NCBI RefSeq assembly: GCF_007644045.2
Contig: NZ_VMDW02000136.1
Location: 62,001 to 126,000, forward strand
Direction of reading: 5' to 3'
Source of the DNA: Vogesella urethralis
Lineage (GTDB): Bacteria; Pseudomonadota; Gammaproteobacteria; Burkholderiales; Chromobacteriaceae
DNA: 64,000 nt
The translations under genes were made by a program, and so were the position numbers. The notes under the pieces are model-generated. The model was not told the DNA's origin. It saw only the letters and a list, made by a program, of their open reading frames with translations, and ran no database searches. This document shows, in pieces, positions 16,103 through 24,587 of the stretch. The number at the start of each line of letters is the position of its first letter. The first letter of the stretch is position 1.

Positions 16103-16992
16103 TCCCACGGCGCGCCGGCAAAGCGCGCCAGCAAGAAATCCAGCAGCGCCCGTACCGCCGGCGACAGGTGCCGGCGCGACGCATACAGCGCATAGATGGT
16201 CATTTGCGGTACCGCCCATGCCGGCAGCACCGCTTGCAGTTGGCCGCTGGCCAGCAGCGGTGCCGCCAGATAAGTGGGTTGCAGCGCAATGCCGCCACCG
16301 GCCAGCGCCGCGTGCAGCAGCACGGTCGCCTCATTGGCGGTAAAGCGGGTGGGCACGCTGACGCTTTGCCATTCGCCATCGCGGCCAAAGCGCCAGGTAC
16401 TGCGGCCAAAGTTGGCGTAGCCCAGGCAGCGGTGGCGGGCCAGGTCTGCTGGCTGTTGCGGCCAACCTTGCGCCGCCAGGTAGGCCGGGCTGGCCACCAG
16501 GACCGATTGGCAGCTGGCCAGCGGGCGGGCAATCAGCGCCGGGTCCGGCTCGCTGCTGATGCGGATGGCCAGGTCGATGCGCGCCTCCACCAGGTTCAGC
16601 GCCGCGTCGCCCACGTTCAGGTCGATCTTCAGCTGCGGGTGCAGGGCCAGAAAGTCGCTGATGGCCGCCGCCAGGTGCGCGTGGCCGAACGACATGCTGC
16701 TGGTCAGCCGCAGTTGGCCGCGCAGCGTGCCGTCCGGCGGTGCCACCTCGTCTTCGGTTTCTTCGGCCAGTGCCAGCATCTGCAGGCAGCGGCGCAGCGC
16801 CTGCTCGCCGGCGTCGGTCAGCGTGACGCGGCGGGTGGTACGCTGCAGCAGGCGGGCGCCCAGCCATTGCTCCATCTCGGCCACGTAGCGCGTCACCATC
16901 GCACGCGACATGCCCAGCCGCTCGGCGCTGGCGGTAAAGCTGCCGCTGGCGGCGACGTCGGCAAACACCTGCATGGCGGTCAGTCTGTCCAT
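16090..16992 (-). CDS. LysR-family transcriptional regulator
   Basis: 300 aa. The N-terminal winged HTH (residues 1-60: AMQVFADVAASGSFTASAERLGMSRAMVTRYVAEME) is followed by a LysR substrate domain with the motif STWRFGRDGEW. The QRTTRRVTLTDAG linker is typical of the CrgA-like subgroup. It is divergent from the MBL-fold gene at 17123 with a 130-bp gap, so that gene or the MBL-DsbA pair is its likely target. The inducer is unknown. Confidence 0.88.
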   Translation of the reverse strand: MDRLTAMQVFADVAASGSFTASAERLGMSRAMVTRYVAEMEQWLGARLLQRTTRRVTLTDAGEQALRRCLQMLALAEETEDEVAPPDGTLRGQLRLTSSMSFGHAHLAAAISDFLALHPQLKIDLNVGDAALNLVEARIDLAIRISSEPDPALIARPLASCQSVLVASPAYLAAQGWPQQPADLARHRCLGYANFGRSTWRFGRDGEWQSVSVPTRFTANEATVLLHAALAGGGIALQPTYLAAPLLASGQLQAVLPAWAVPQMTIYALYASRRHLSPAVRALLDFLLARFAGAPWDQAP

Positions 16993-17122
16993 TATCTGCT
17001 CGATTTGTGCAACAAATATGCGCAGATTAACGCGTTTATCTGCGCGCTTGGTGAAATTATAGTGACGTCCATACCAGATGCACCACGCGGCAGCGTTTGC
17101 CGCCCCACTGAAAGGACTGACC

Positions 17123-17986
17123 ATGATTCGCCAAACCCTGCTCGCTGCCTCTTTTGCCCTGGCCTTCGGCGCCGCTCACGCTGCCGAGCCGCTGAACCTG
17201 AAGGTGTACAACGCTGACGGCAACAGCTTCCACGCCAACGCTGTAGTGGTGAGCGGCAAGAGCGAGGCGGTGGTGATCGACACCGGCTTTACCCGCGCCG
17301 ACGCCTACCGCATTGCGGCCAACGTGCTGGATAGCGGCAAAACGCTGAAAACCATCTTCATCAGCAACGCCGACCCGGACTACTACTTTGGCGCCGAAGT
17401 GCTGAAGCAGCTCTTCCCGCAGGCCGAGGTGGTGACCACCGCCGCCGTGCGCGAAAAGATCAGCGCCAAACTGGCCGGCAAGGTAGCGTTCTGGGGCCCG
17501 AAAATGGGCGCTAACGCACCGGTGAACCCCATCCTGCCGGCAGCGCTGACCACTAACAAGCTGACCGTAGACGGCGAAAGCATCGACATCCGCGGTACCA
17601 GCGGCGTACTGGCGCATCGCCCTTACGTGTGGATTCCGTCCATCCGCGCCATTGCCGGCAACGTAGCCGTATTCGGCAAGCTGCACGTGTGGACCGCCGA
17701 CACCCAGCAAGCGGGCGAACGCCAAGCCTGGATTGCCCAGCTGGACGAAATGAAGGCGCTGAAACCGGCGCTTGTGGTACCGGGCCACATGCTGCCGGGC
17801 ACCGCGCTGGATGCGTCGGCTATCGATTACACTCGCCAGTACCTGCTGCGCTTCGATAACGAAGCGGCCAAGGCCAAGACCGGCGCCGAGCTGATCGACG
17901 CGATGAAACGTGCCTACCCGGAAGCGGGCCTGGGCATTGCGCTGGATATCGGCGCCAAAGTGAACAAAGGTGAAATGAAATGGTAA
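17123..17986 (+). CDS. Secreted MBL-fold protein with degenerate metal motif
   Basis: 287 aa, signal peptide MIRQTLLAASFALAFGAAHA. It has a metallo-beta-lactamase fold: VVIDTGFTRADAYRIA, then the loop that normally carries HxHxDH, then LVVPGHMLPG. Here the loop is IFISNADPDYYFG: positions equivalent to the three His are Asn82, Asp84 and Tyr87, and only Asp86 is kept, so a canonical two-zinc site is unlikely. It overlaps the DsbA-like gene by 7 nt (ATGGTAA), so the two are translationally coupled. The start has GAAAGGA upstream. Function unknown. Confidence 0.8.
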   Translation: MIRQTLLAASFALAFGAAHAAEPLNLKVYNADGNSFHANAVVVSGKSEAVVIDTGFTRADAYRIAANVLDSGKTLKTIFISNADPDYYFGAEVLKQLFPQAEVVTTAAVREKISAKLAGKVAFWGPKMGANAPVNPILPAALTTNKLTVDGESIDIRGTSGVLAHRPYVWIPSIRAIAGNVAVFGKLHVWTADTQQAGERQAWIAQLDEMKALKPALVVPGHMLPGTALDASAIDYTRQYLLRFDNEAAKAKTGAELIDAMKRAYPEAGLGIALDIGAKVNKGEMKW

Positions 17987-18675
17987 GCGCCACCCTGCAT
18001 TACTACTACGACCCGCTGTGCGGCTGGTGCTACGGCGCCGCACCGCTCACCGCCGCGGCGGCCGCCATCCCCGGTCTGCGCGTGGCACTGCACGCCGGGG
18101 CGATGATGAGCGGTGCCAATCGCCAGCCGGTCAGCCCGCAGCTGCGCAATTACGTGCTGCCGCACGACCAGCGCATCCATGCGCTGTCGGGCCAGCCGTT
18201 CGGGGACGCCTACTTCAACGGCCTGCTGCTGGATACCAGCGCGGTGTTCGACAGCACGCCGCCGACGCTGGCGATTCTGGCCGCCGAGGCGCTGGCCGGC
18301 CGTGGCCTGGCCATGCTGCACCGCATTCAGCACGCGCATTACGCCGAAGGCCGCCGCATTGCCGATAGCGACGTGCTGCAGCTGCTTGCTGCCGACATGG
18401 GGCTGGACGTGGTGGCGTTTGCTGCCGAATACCAGCGCCAGGCTGGCGAGTTCGACGCCCACGTTGGCCGCAGCCATCGTGACATGGCGGCCAACGGTTT
18501 GCGCGGCTTCCCGTCCTTGCTGCTGGAACTGAACGGCAAGCTGCAAAAGCTGGACATCTCGCCGTGGCTGGGCCAGCCCTCCGCCTTTGCCGGCCACCTG
18601 CAGGCCCTGCTGCAAGGCGCTGCCGGCAGCGACGCGGCAGACGGCGCGTTCTGCACGCCGCAAGGCTGCCAGTAG
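17980..18675 (+). CDS. DsbA-family (FrnE-like) oxidoreductase
   Basis: 231 aa, no signal peptide. A thioredoxin-fold active site CGWC (Cys14-Cys17, in YYDPLCGWCYGA) is followed by the inserted helical domain and the cis-Pro loop (NGLRGFPSLLLELNGK). A C-terminal Cys pair (FCTPQGC) is also present. FrnE/DsbA-like cytosolic proteins act as disulfide isomerases or glutathione-linked oxidoreductases. It is coupled to the secreted MBL-fold gene upstream and ends before a strong terminator. Confidence 0.85.
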   Translation: MVSATLHYYYDPLCGWCYGAAPLTAAAAAIPGLRVALHAGAMMSGANRQPVSPQLRNYVLPHDQRIHALSGQPFGDAYFNGLLLDTSAVFDSTPPTLAILAAEALAGRGLAMLHRIQHAHYAEGRRIADSDVLQLLAADMGLDVVAFAAEYQRQAGEFDAHVGRSHRDMAANGLRGFPSLLLELNGKLQKLDISPWLGQPSAFAGHLQALLQGAAGSDAADGAFCTPQGCQ

Positions 18676-18714
18676 CCCTGTCGCCATCGCAGCTGTCTGT
18701 GATGGCGACTCGTA

Positions 18715-18753
18715 CAAACACCCCCTGCATGCCGCGCACGCAGGGGGTGTTTG
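18715..18753. terminator. Strong bidirectional terminator between dsbA-like gene and ohr
   Basis: A 14-bp perfect stem (CAAACACCCCCTGC / GCAGGGGGTGTTTG) with a 11-nt loop lies between convergent genes. Confidence 0.85.
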
Positions 18754-18805
18754 CATGGGATGGGCTGCCCGTGCTGCTTGCCAGCTGGCGGGCTGCCCGT
18801 GCACG

Positions 18806-19231
18806 TCAGTCCACGATTTCCAGGTGCACGTCGATATTGCCGCGGGTGGCGTTGGAGTAGGGGCAGACCTGGTGGGCGTCGTGTACCAGCTGGGTCAGTA
18901 CCGCTTTGTCCATGCCCGGCGCGCTGATGCGCAGCGTGGCTTCAATGCCGAAACCGGCCGGGATCGGGCCGATGCCGACGCTGGCGTCAATGCTCAGACT
19001 GGCCGGCAGCGCGATCTTCTGGCGTGCGGCCACAAACTTCATCGCGCCGATAAAGCACGCCGAGTAGCCGGCGGCAAACAGCTGTTCCGGGTTGGTACCG
19101 GTGCCGCCAGCGCCACCCAGCGCTTTGGGCGTGCTCAGTGCCACGTCGAGCGCGCCGTCGTCGCTGTGGCTGCGGCCGTCGCGGCCGCCGGTGGTGTGGG
19201 CGTGGGCAGTGTACAGAATGGTTTCCAGCAT
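18806..19231 (-). CDS. ohr: Organic hydroperoxide resistance peroxidase Ohr
   Basis: 141 aa, the usual length. The two redox-active cysteines are in [14 protein letters not shown] and [15 protein letters not shown], and [12 protein letters not shown] is the family signature. Ohr reduces fatty-acid and other organic hydroperoxides in the cytosol using lipoylated partners. SD AAAGGA precedes the start. An OhrR-type operator lies 26 nt upstream of the start, and the gene for the regulator follows. Confidence 0.95.
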   Translation of the reverse strand: MLETILYTAHAHTTGGRDGRSHSDDGALDVALSTPKALGGAGGTGTNPEQLFAAGYSACFIGAMKFVAARQKIALPASLSIDASVGIGPIPAGFGIEATLRISAPGMDKAVLTQLVHDAHQVCPYSNATRGNIDVHLEIVD

Positions 19232-19256
19232 GATTTTTCCTTTAACTTACTATTAA

Positions 19257-19268
19257 ATAGCGTGCTAT
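19257..19268. promoter_or_regulatory. OhrR-type operator upstream of ohr
   Basis: ATAGCGTGCTAT (core ATAGC..GCTAT) lies in an AT-rich flank between ohr and ohrR. The same 12-mer occurs in front of ohrR at 19817, which indicates a shared regulator. Confidence 0.75.
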
Positions 19269-19346
19269 GTATTTGCCGGCAAAAAAGGCAGCCAATACTG
19301 CCTGTGGTGCCGTGCCAGCTTGCCGGTAGCGGCTGGCACGCAGAAC

Positions 19347-19802
<456 letters not shown>

Positions 19803-19816
19803 GTGCTGCATATTAT

Positions 19817-19828
19817 ATAGCGTGCTAT
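19817..19828. promoter_or_regulatory. OhrR-type operator upstream of ohrR
   Basis: ATAGCGTGCTAT is identical to the operator before ohr. It lies 14 nt from the ohrR start, consistent with autorepression. A further AAGCTAT half-site follows at 19837-19843. Confidence 0.7.
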
Positions 19829-19857
19829 TTGTTTGCAAGCTATTTTGCGCTCAATGT

Positions 19858-19885
19858 AAAAATAAAGCCCGACTTCGGTCGGGCT
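19858..19885 (-). terminator. Terminator of the CsgG-like gene
   Basis: A perfect stem AGCCCGAC / GTCGGGCT with TTCG tetraloop (19866-19885). On the minus strand it is followed by TTTATTTTT. Confidence 0.85.
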
Positions 19886-19909
19886 GGGGCGCGTGCAGAC
19901 AGGGCAGGT

Positions 19910-20665
19910 TCAGTTGGCCGGTGCCGGGGCAGGGCGGTTGGTGATGTTGCCGGCTGCGTAGGTCTCGGCCAGATAGTTAGCCGACGAGACGATGATGTCA
20001 CGCGCAACCATGTCCAGTGCAAGGCTCTTGGAAATCGACCAGCCACCGCCCACACCACCACCCACGGCGGCAAAGCCCCAGCTGGATTTGTCACTATTGG
20101 CGGAGAATGAACGCGCTTCGTTAATTTCCAGCGTTTGCGGGTTCATCGAGGTCAGGTCCAGCTGCATGGAAGCCTTTTCGGTGTTCTTGGAAATCAGCCC
20201 TAGCAGCGGAATGAAGCCGCCACCCAAAGCGCCGCCTTCTTTGGAAAGCTCCAGTGCGGTGATCTGGCCGGCAATCATCAGGTCGATTTTTGGCGGTGCT
20301 ACGGTCTGACCGGTAGCGGCCAGCATCTCGCGCATTTTCTTGAACTGGTCCAGATCAACCAGCTTGAAGCAGCCCGTTTCGCGGATGGCGTTGGTCAGCA
20401 TGGAGCGCATGCCGTTGCCGATGCCCTGAACGCCGCCGTTACCAGCGATCAAGCCAGCCAGGGCGGCCATGCCACCACCGGGGCCGCCCTGGGCTTGGCA
20501 ACTGGCGGCAGTGCATTCCAGCGTGTTGATAGCAACGGTTTTGCCAGTAGAGGTTTGGCATTTCACCACCGGGATGGCCATCTGTTCTACTTTGGTGTCA
20601 GCCAGTACCGCGCTGCTGGCGAGGGTAAGGGCTGCAATGGAGAGGGAGCGAGTGATTTTATGCAT
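19910..20665 (-). CDS. Secreted CsgG/HfaB-like protein
   Basis: 251 aa. A type I signal peptide (about residues 1-22, ending SSAVLA) is followed by a CsgG-like core: AIRETGCFKLVDLDQFKKMREML, IDLMIAGQITALELSKEG and MQLDLTSMNPQTLEINEARSFSA. CsgG-family proteins form outer-membrane export pores for curli or holdfast anchors, but this one lacks a lipobox Cys at the cleavage site. It has no csg-type neighbours. It may be a periplasmic relative of the TolB-N/CsgG superfamily and not a pore. It stands alone with its own terminator. Confidence 0.65.
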   Translation of the reverse strand: MHKITRSLSIAALTLASSAVLADTKVEQMAIPVVKCQTSTGKTVAINTLECTAASCQAQGGPGGGMAALAGLIAGNGGVQGIGNGMRSMLTNAIRETGCFKLVDLDQFKKMREMLAATGQTVAPPKIDLMIAGQITALELSKEGGALGGGFIPLLGLISKNTEKASMQLDLTSMNPQTLEINEARSFSANSDKSSWGFAAVGGGVGGGWSISKSLALDMVARDIIVSSANYLAETYAAGNITNRPAPAPAN

Positions 20666-20919
20666 TTGCTAGCAATCATTGTGGTTTATTCCTATCGATT
20701 TTAAAACATGTGGCATTGATATGTCATTTATTAATGATGTTTGCTTGCAAGTGCCCGCCGTGAGTTGCCATGAGTGCGACAACGCGGTGTTGCGGGTATC
20801 GGTAGGGTAAGGGCCGGTGGCAGTGGGTAAAGGCTGGCATGGTACAAGCGGCGACAGCGCGGCTTGGCGCGTGAGTGACCAAGTGGTACCCGTCCCCAAT
20901 CGCCGGCCGCTTGCCACGC

Positions 20920-21546
20920 TCAATCCAGCTTGCCGGTTGCCCGCAGATGCGAGGCATAGACATTGTCTGCCGTCAGCGCGCTGCCGCAGGCCAGGGCGGC
21001 CAGCCAGTCGTCGGTGGCGGCCACGGCGGCAAAGCCGGTGTGCATGACGGTGCAGTACACGCGGTGGATTTCCTCGGCACTGGCGCTGCCGGCGGCATTA
21101 CTGTACGGCAGCGACCCGCTGGCGTCGTGCAGCAGTTCTACCCGGTAGCCGTCGTGGCTGGCGTGGAGGATGGTGCTGGCGTCGCAGTTGTGGGTCATGT
21201 AGCCGCAGATGGTCAGTGTGTCGATGCCGCGTTCGCGCAGCCAGGCGTCCAGCCCGGTGCCGGTAAAGCAGCTGGCGTACTGTTTATCCAGCAGCAGCTG
21301 GTGCGGGCGGGCGGCCACCTCCGGGTGCAGGGCCGCGCCGTGGCTGCCGGCGGCAAAGATCGGGCTGCCGGCTGGCGCAATGTGGCGTACCACGACCACC
21401 GGCACGCCAGCCAGGTTGGCCGCATCCATGGCCTGCAGGATGCGCGGCAGCGTTTGCTCGCGCGGCGGGTAGCTGATGGGCAGCTGGCCGTCGAAGTATT
21501 CGTTCTGTACGTCGATCACGATCAGGGCGCGGTTCGGGGTGCTCAT
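20920..21546 (-). CDS. Isochorismatase-family cysteine hydrolase
   Basis: 208 aa. The catalytic triad is visible: Asp12 in VIDVQNEYFDG, Lys in LLDKQYASCF, and nucleophile Cys in GYMTHNCDAST. A cis-peptide-type segment precedes the Cys. Members hydrolyse isochorismate, nicotinamide, N-carbamoylsarcosine or small amides, and the substrate here is not evident. SD AAGGAAA precedes the ATG. It diverges from an AraC-type regulator (120-bp gap), which probably controls it. Confidence 0.85.
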   Translation of the reverse strand: MSTPNRALIVIDVQNEYFDGQLPISYPPREQTLPRILQAMDAANLAGVPVVVVRHIAPAGSPIFAAGSHGAALHPEVAARPHQLLLDKQYASCFTGTGLDAWLRERGIDTLTICGYMTHNCDASTILHASHDGYRVELLHDASGSLPYSNAAGSASAEEIHRVYCTVMHTGFAAVAATDDWLAALACGSALTADNVYASHLRATGKLD

Positions 21547-21666
21547 GGCGGTTTCCTTGTCGGGTTGGTGTGGCACACAGTGTGCCGCGCCGGCGTCGCC
21601 GCCGTGAGTGGCCCGAATGCCAATATACGTTAAGATCAGGCCAATCAAGACTCAGGCGGGGGCGTT

Positions 21667-22608
21667 ATGCGACAGGTAGCGGTGGTGGCATTTGACGGCA
21701 TCAGCCCGTTTCATCTGGCGGTGCCGTGCGCGGTGTTTGGCGAACGCCACGGCGCGGCGCTAGGTTACCGTTTGCAGGTGTGCAGCTGGGAAGACGGGCC
21801 GCTGGCCAGCAGCGCCGGCTTCCAGTTGCACGGCCTGGCCGGCCTGGCCGAGTTGGCGCGGGCCGACGTGGTGATCGTGCCCAGTTGGCGCAATGTGGAC
21901 GAGTTGGCCGCGCCAGCGCTGCTGCAGGCGCTGCGCGACGCCCACGCCCGTGGCGCGGTGGTGATGGGCTTGTGTCTGGGCGCCTACGTGCTGGCGCAGG
22001 CCGGCTTGCTGGATGGCATGACGGCTACCACGCACTGGGCGTTTGCCGACGATTTTGCGGTGCGTTTCCCGGCGCTGACGGTGGCGCCGGACAGTCTGTA
22101 CCTGGATGACGGCCAGGTGCTGACCTCGGCCGGTACTGCTGCGGCCATCGACTGCTGCCTGCACTTGTTGCGGCGGCAGTGCGGCGCGGCGGCGGCAGGG
22201 CAGGTGGCGCGCTATCTGGTGACGCCGCCGCATCGCCAGGGCGGCCAGGCGCAGTACATTGCGCAACCGTTGCCAGCCAACACCCGCGACGATCGCCTGA
22301 GTGGCCTGCTGGACGAGGTGCGCGCCAGCCTGGCTGCGCCGCATACGCTGGATAGCCTGGCAGCGCGCGTGCTGATGAGCCGGCGCACTTTTACCCGCCA
22401 TTTTCGCCAGCTAACCGGCAGTACGGTGCAGCAATGGCTGCTGGCCGAGCGGCTGGCGCGGGTGCAGCAGTTGCTGGAAACCACAGTGCTGCCGGTAGAG
22501 GCCATTGCGCAGCAGGCCGGTTTTGGCAGTGCACCGTCGTTGCGGCTGCACTTTCGCCGTCGCTTCGGCGTTGCGCCCGGCGACTGGCGGCGCAGCTTTG
22601 CCGGCTAG
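21667..22608 (+). CDS. GATase1-like AraC-family transcriptional regulator (FtrA/GlxA type)
   Basis: 313 aa. The N-terminal DJ-1/PfpI-like domain (residues 1-~190; VVAFDGISPFHLAVPCAVFG, GLCLGAYVLAQAGLLDG with an elbow Cys) is fused to a C-terminal AraC HTH pair (LDSLAARVLMSRRTFTRHFRQLTG and VEAIAQQAGFGSAPSLRLHFRRRFG). It lies divergently from the isochorismatase-type hydrolase, its likely target. Confidence 0.9.
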   Translation: MRQVAVVAFDGISPFHLAVPCAVFGERHGAALGYRLQVCSWEDGPLASSAGFQLHGLAGLAELARADVVIVPSWRNVDELAAPALLQALRDAHARGAVVMGLCLGAYVLAQAGLLDGMTATTHWAFADDFAVRFPALTVAPDSLYLDDGQVLTSAGTAAAIDCCLHLLRRQCGAAAAGQVARYLVTPPHRQGGQAQYIAQPLPANTRDDRLSGLLDEVRASLAAPHTLDSLAARVLMSRRTFTRHFRQLTGSTVQQWLLAERLARVQQLLETTVLPVEAIAQQAGFGSAPSLRLHFRRRFGVAPGDWRRSFAG

Positions 22609-22616
22609 GGGCCTGT

Positions 22617-23198
22617 TTACGGCTGGGCCCGGCACACCTCTTCCTGGCCTTGCCATTCCCACACCACGGTGGCTTCGCCGTGGTGCTCCCACAGCCAGCT
22701 GTTGCGGCCGGCGTAGCGGGCGCCGCTGGCCGCCGGCTGTTGGTACATCAGCTCGCTGCGGTCGCCGCGCTCGGCAATCAGCGTGGCCGGTTCGGTGGCG
22801 TAGAAGCGCACCTGCATGTCGTTGGCCGCATTGGCGCCGCACTGGTAGCGAACCTGCGCCAGCGGGGCGAGCAGCTGGTAGCGTGCCTGCAGCTCGGCCA
22901 TGCGCAGTGTGTAGCTGTCGCGTACACAGGTGGCCAGATCACCCGCTTTCCAACAGTCGTTGCGGCCCTTCACCCAGCCGCGCTGTTCGGCTTTCAGCGT
23001 GGACTGTTGCGGCTGGCCGGCCTTGGCCAGGGCTGCGCGGTAGACCGCTGCCAGCTGGCGGTCAAGGCTGGCCAGCGCCGGCGTGCGGCATACCAGGCGT
23101 TCGGCGCTGCTGGCGGCGTGCTGGCAGGAAAAGGACGGGCCTTGCGCCGCAGCCATTGGCGGCAGGCAAAGCAGCGCGGTCGTGAGCAGTTTGTTCAT
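22617..23198 (-). CDS. Secreted LprI-MliC two-domain lysozyme-inhibitor-like protein
   Basis: 193 aa, signal peptide MNKLLTTALLCLPPMAAAQ. The first domain (about 20-105) matches LprI/DUF1311: FSCQHAASSAERLVCRTPALASLDRQLAAVYRAAL plus two further Cys (NDCWKAGDLATCV). The second (about 115-193) looks like MliC/PliC: YQCGANAANDMQVRFY, then SGARYAGRNSWLWEHHGEATVVW and a final Cys. Both families inhibit lysozyme in the periplasm. Six Cys in pairs suggest disulfides. The fusion suggests a two-headed inhibitor; this is inferred from motifs. Confidence 0.75.
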   Translation of the reverse strand: MNKLLTTALLCLPPMAAAQGPSFSCQHAASSAERLVCRTPALASLDRQLAAVYRAALAKAGQPQQSTLKAEQRGWVKGRNDCWKAGDLATCVRDSYTLRMAELQARYQLLAPLAQVRYQCGANAANDMQVRFYATEPATLIAERGDRSELMYQQPAASGARYAGRNSWLWEHHGEATVVWEWQGQEEVCRAQP

Positions 23199-23376
23199 GA
23201 TGGTTTTGCCGGATGGGTGATTTATGGTCTGTTTATGCCAAAAGTTGGCGTTTTATTTCCAAAAAGATATTTAACTTTTCTTCATGCCTGTGTTCTTATA
23301 GAAATTGATGATTTTATGGCGTGTCATGTTGCCGTCCGTTGCGGGCAGGCCAGACATGCCGGTGAAGGAAACAGGC

Positions 23377-23691
23377 ATGAACGCAGCCAAGCGTATCAAG
23401 AAAATGTTGGATGAAAACGGCCAGTGCAAGCAACTGGCGGTGTTGAAAGAGTTGGCCCTGGCGCTGGAACTGAAACTGCCATTCGACCTGACCGTGCTGG
23501 CACAGCTGGACGGCGCGCATTTCCAGCTGGCGCAGCACCTGCTGGCCGACTGGCACGGCGAGCAGCATATCGACGCCCGCGGCCGCCTTATCGAACGCCT
23601 GCTGGCAGAAAACCCGGCGCTGATGCGGCCACCGGCAGCACGGCGTGCCGTGCGGGGTGCTGCGGTCAAGGCCAGTCAGCCGGTAGTGTAG
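23377..23691 (+). CDS. Small hypothetical protein
   Basis: 104 aa, no recognised domain. The sequence is basic at both ends (MNAAKRIKKML; ARRAVRGAAVKA) with an amphipathic leucine-rich middle (LAVLKELALALELKLPFDL, LAQHLLADWH), and is probably all-helical and cytosolic. The start at 23377 is chosen because GAAGGAA lies about 7 nt upstream; earlier in-frame starts exist from 23305. It stands alone between the LprI-MliC gene and a binding protein. GC and codon use look native. Confidence 0.6.
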   Translation: MNAAKRIKKMLDENGQCKQLAVLKELALALELKLPFDLTVLAQLDGAHFQLAQHLLADWHGEQHIDARGRLIERLLAENPALMRPPAARRAVRGAAVKASQPVV

Positions 23692-23695
23692 GGGC

Positions 23696-23754
23696 TAGGG
23701 CCTGTTAACACTATTTCTTGCTGCGGCGCAGGCTATAGCGTTTACAGGCCCTAA
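23696..23754. repeat. Inverted repeat TAGGGCCTGTTAA / TTACAGGCCCTA
   Basis: Near-complementary arms about 12 nt long (23696-23708 and 23742-23754) enclose about 33 nt between two convergent genes. A third copy of the arm core GGGCCTGTTTAC begins at 22610. It could be a terminator-like structure; there is no T tract. Confidence 0.4.
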
Positions 23755-24512
23755 TCCAGATAGTCGTGCATGCGCTGCTGGTATAGCCGCTCGCGCTGCG
23801 CGCCTACCTGGCGCCACAGGCAGGCCGCCACCGCCGGGTTACGGGCGGCGTAGCTGCGCGAAAAAATCAGGTAATAGGGTTTGGATACCACCGGCGGCTG
23901 CAATTTCACCAGGTTCAGGTTGTCGTGGCGGGCCAGGTAGCTGTCGCCCAGCGGTTCGTGGGTGGCGTAGGCATCGATGCGGCCAGCCTGCAGTTTCAGA
24001 AAGTTCTGCTCCACGCTGCTGACCGGCTCGGCCGGTATGCCCAGCCGCGCCAGGTCGAGGTTGATCGACCAGCCGAGGTTGGTGCCCACCTTGCGGTTCA
24101 AGCCCTGCAGCGTGGTGCCGTCCCACTGCAGGCGGTGTCCGGCGCGGGCGTACAGAACATAGCTGAGCGTGGCCAGCCGCTGTGCCTCGGCCGGTTTGCC
24201 GTTTTGCAGCGGGTAGGCCGCGTAGGCGGCCCGCTCGGCGGTGTAAGACAGCAGGCCGGCGCCATCCAGATCGCCGTTTTCCAGCTCCTTCAGCATGCGC
24301 GTACCCGGCAGCAGCTTGATGCGCAACGCCACGTCGCAGTTGGCCGCCGCCAGTTGCAACAGTTCCACGGCTACCCCGGGCAGGGTGGCGGGCAGGGTGG
24401 CCTCGCCCAGCTTGTACGGGGGCGTTGCCTGGTCGCCCAGGCCCAGCAGCAAAGGGGTGGCCGCGTGGCAGGCCAGGCTGCACAGGCAGGCAACAGTCAG
24501 AATGGCTCTCAC
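23751..24512 (-). CDS. Periplasmic SBP_bac_3-type substrate-binding protein
   Basis: 253 aa, signal peptide MRAILTVACLCSLACHA. The mature protein follows solute-binding family 3: PLLLGLGDQATPPYKLGEATLPATLPGVAVELLQLA, LPGTRMLKELENGDLDG, and second-lobe GTNLGWSINLDLARLGIPAEPVSSVEQNFLKLQAGRIDAYA. No transporter subunits are adjacent. It resembles the orphan binding proteins common in Chromobacteriaceae. The ligand is not predictable from sequence. Confidence 0.8.
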   Translation of the reverse strand: MRAILTVACLCSLACHAATPLLLGLGDQATPPYKLGEATLPATLPGVAVELLQLAAANCDVALRIKLLPGTRMLKELENGDLDGAGLLSYTAERAAYAAYPLQNGKPAEAQRLATLSYVLYARAGHRLQWDGTTLQGLNRKVGTNLGWSINLDLARLGIPAEPVSSVEQNFLKLQAGRIDAYATHEPLGDSYLARHDNLNLVKLQPPVVSKPYYLIFSRSYAARNPAVAACLWRQVGAQRERLYQQRMHDYLD

Positions 24513-24587
24513 AGATGGGCTCCGCTAAAGCGCTTTACCATAAGACAATACTATGACAGTCATGTGGCAGTCACTTACCGGCCGGTA

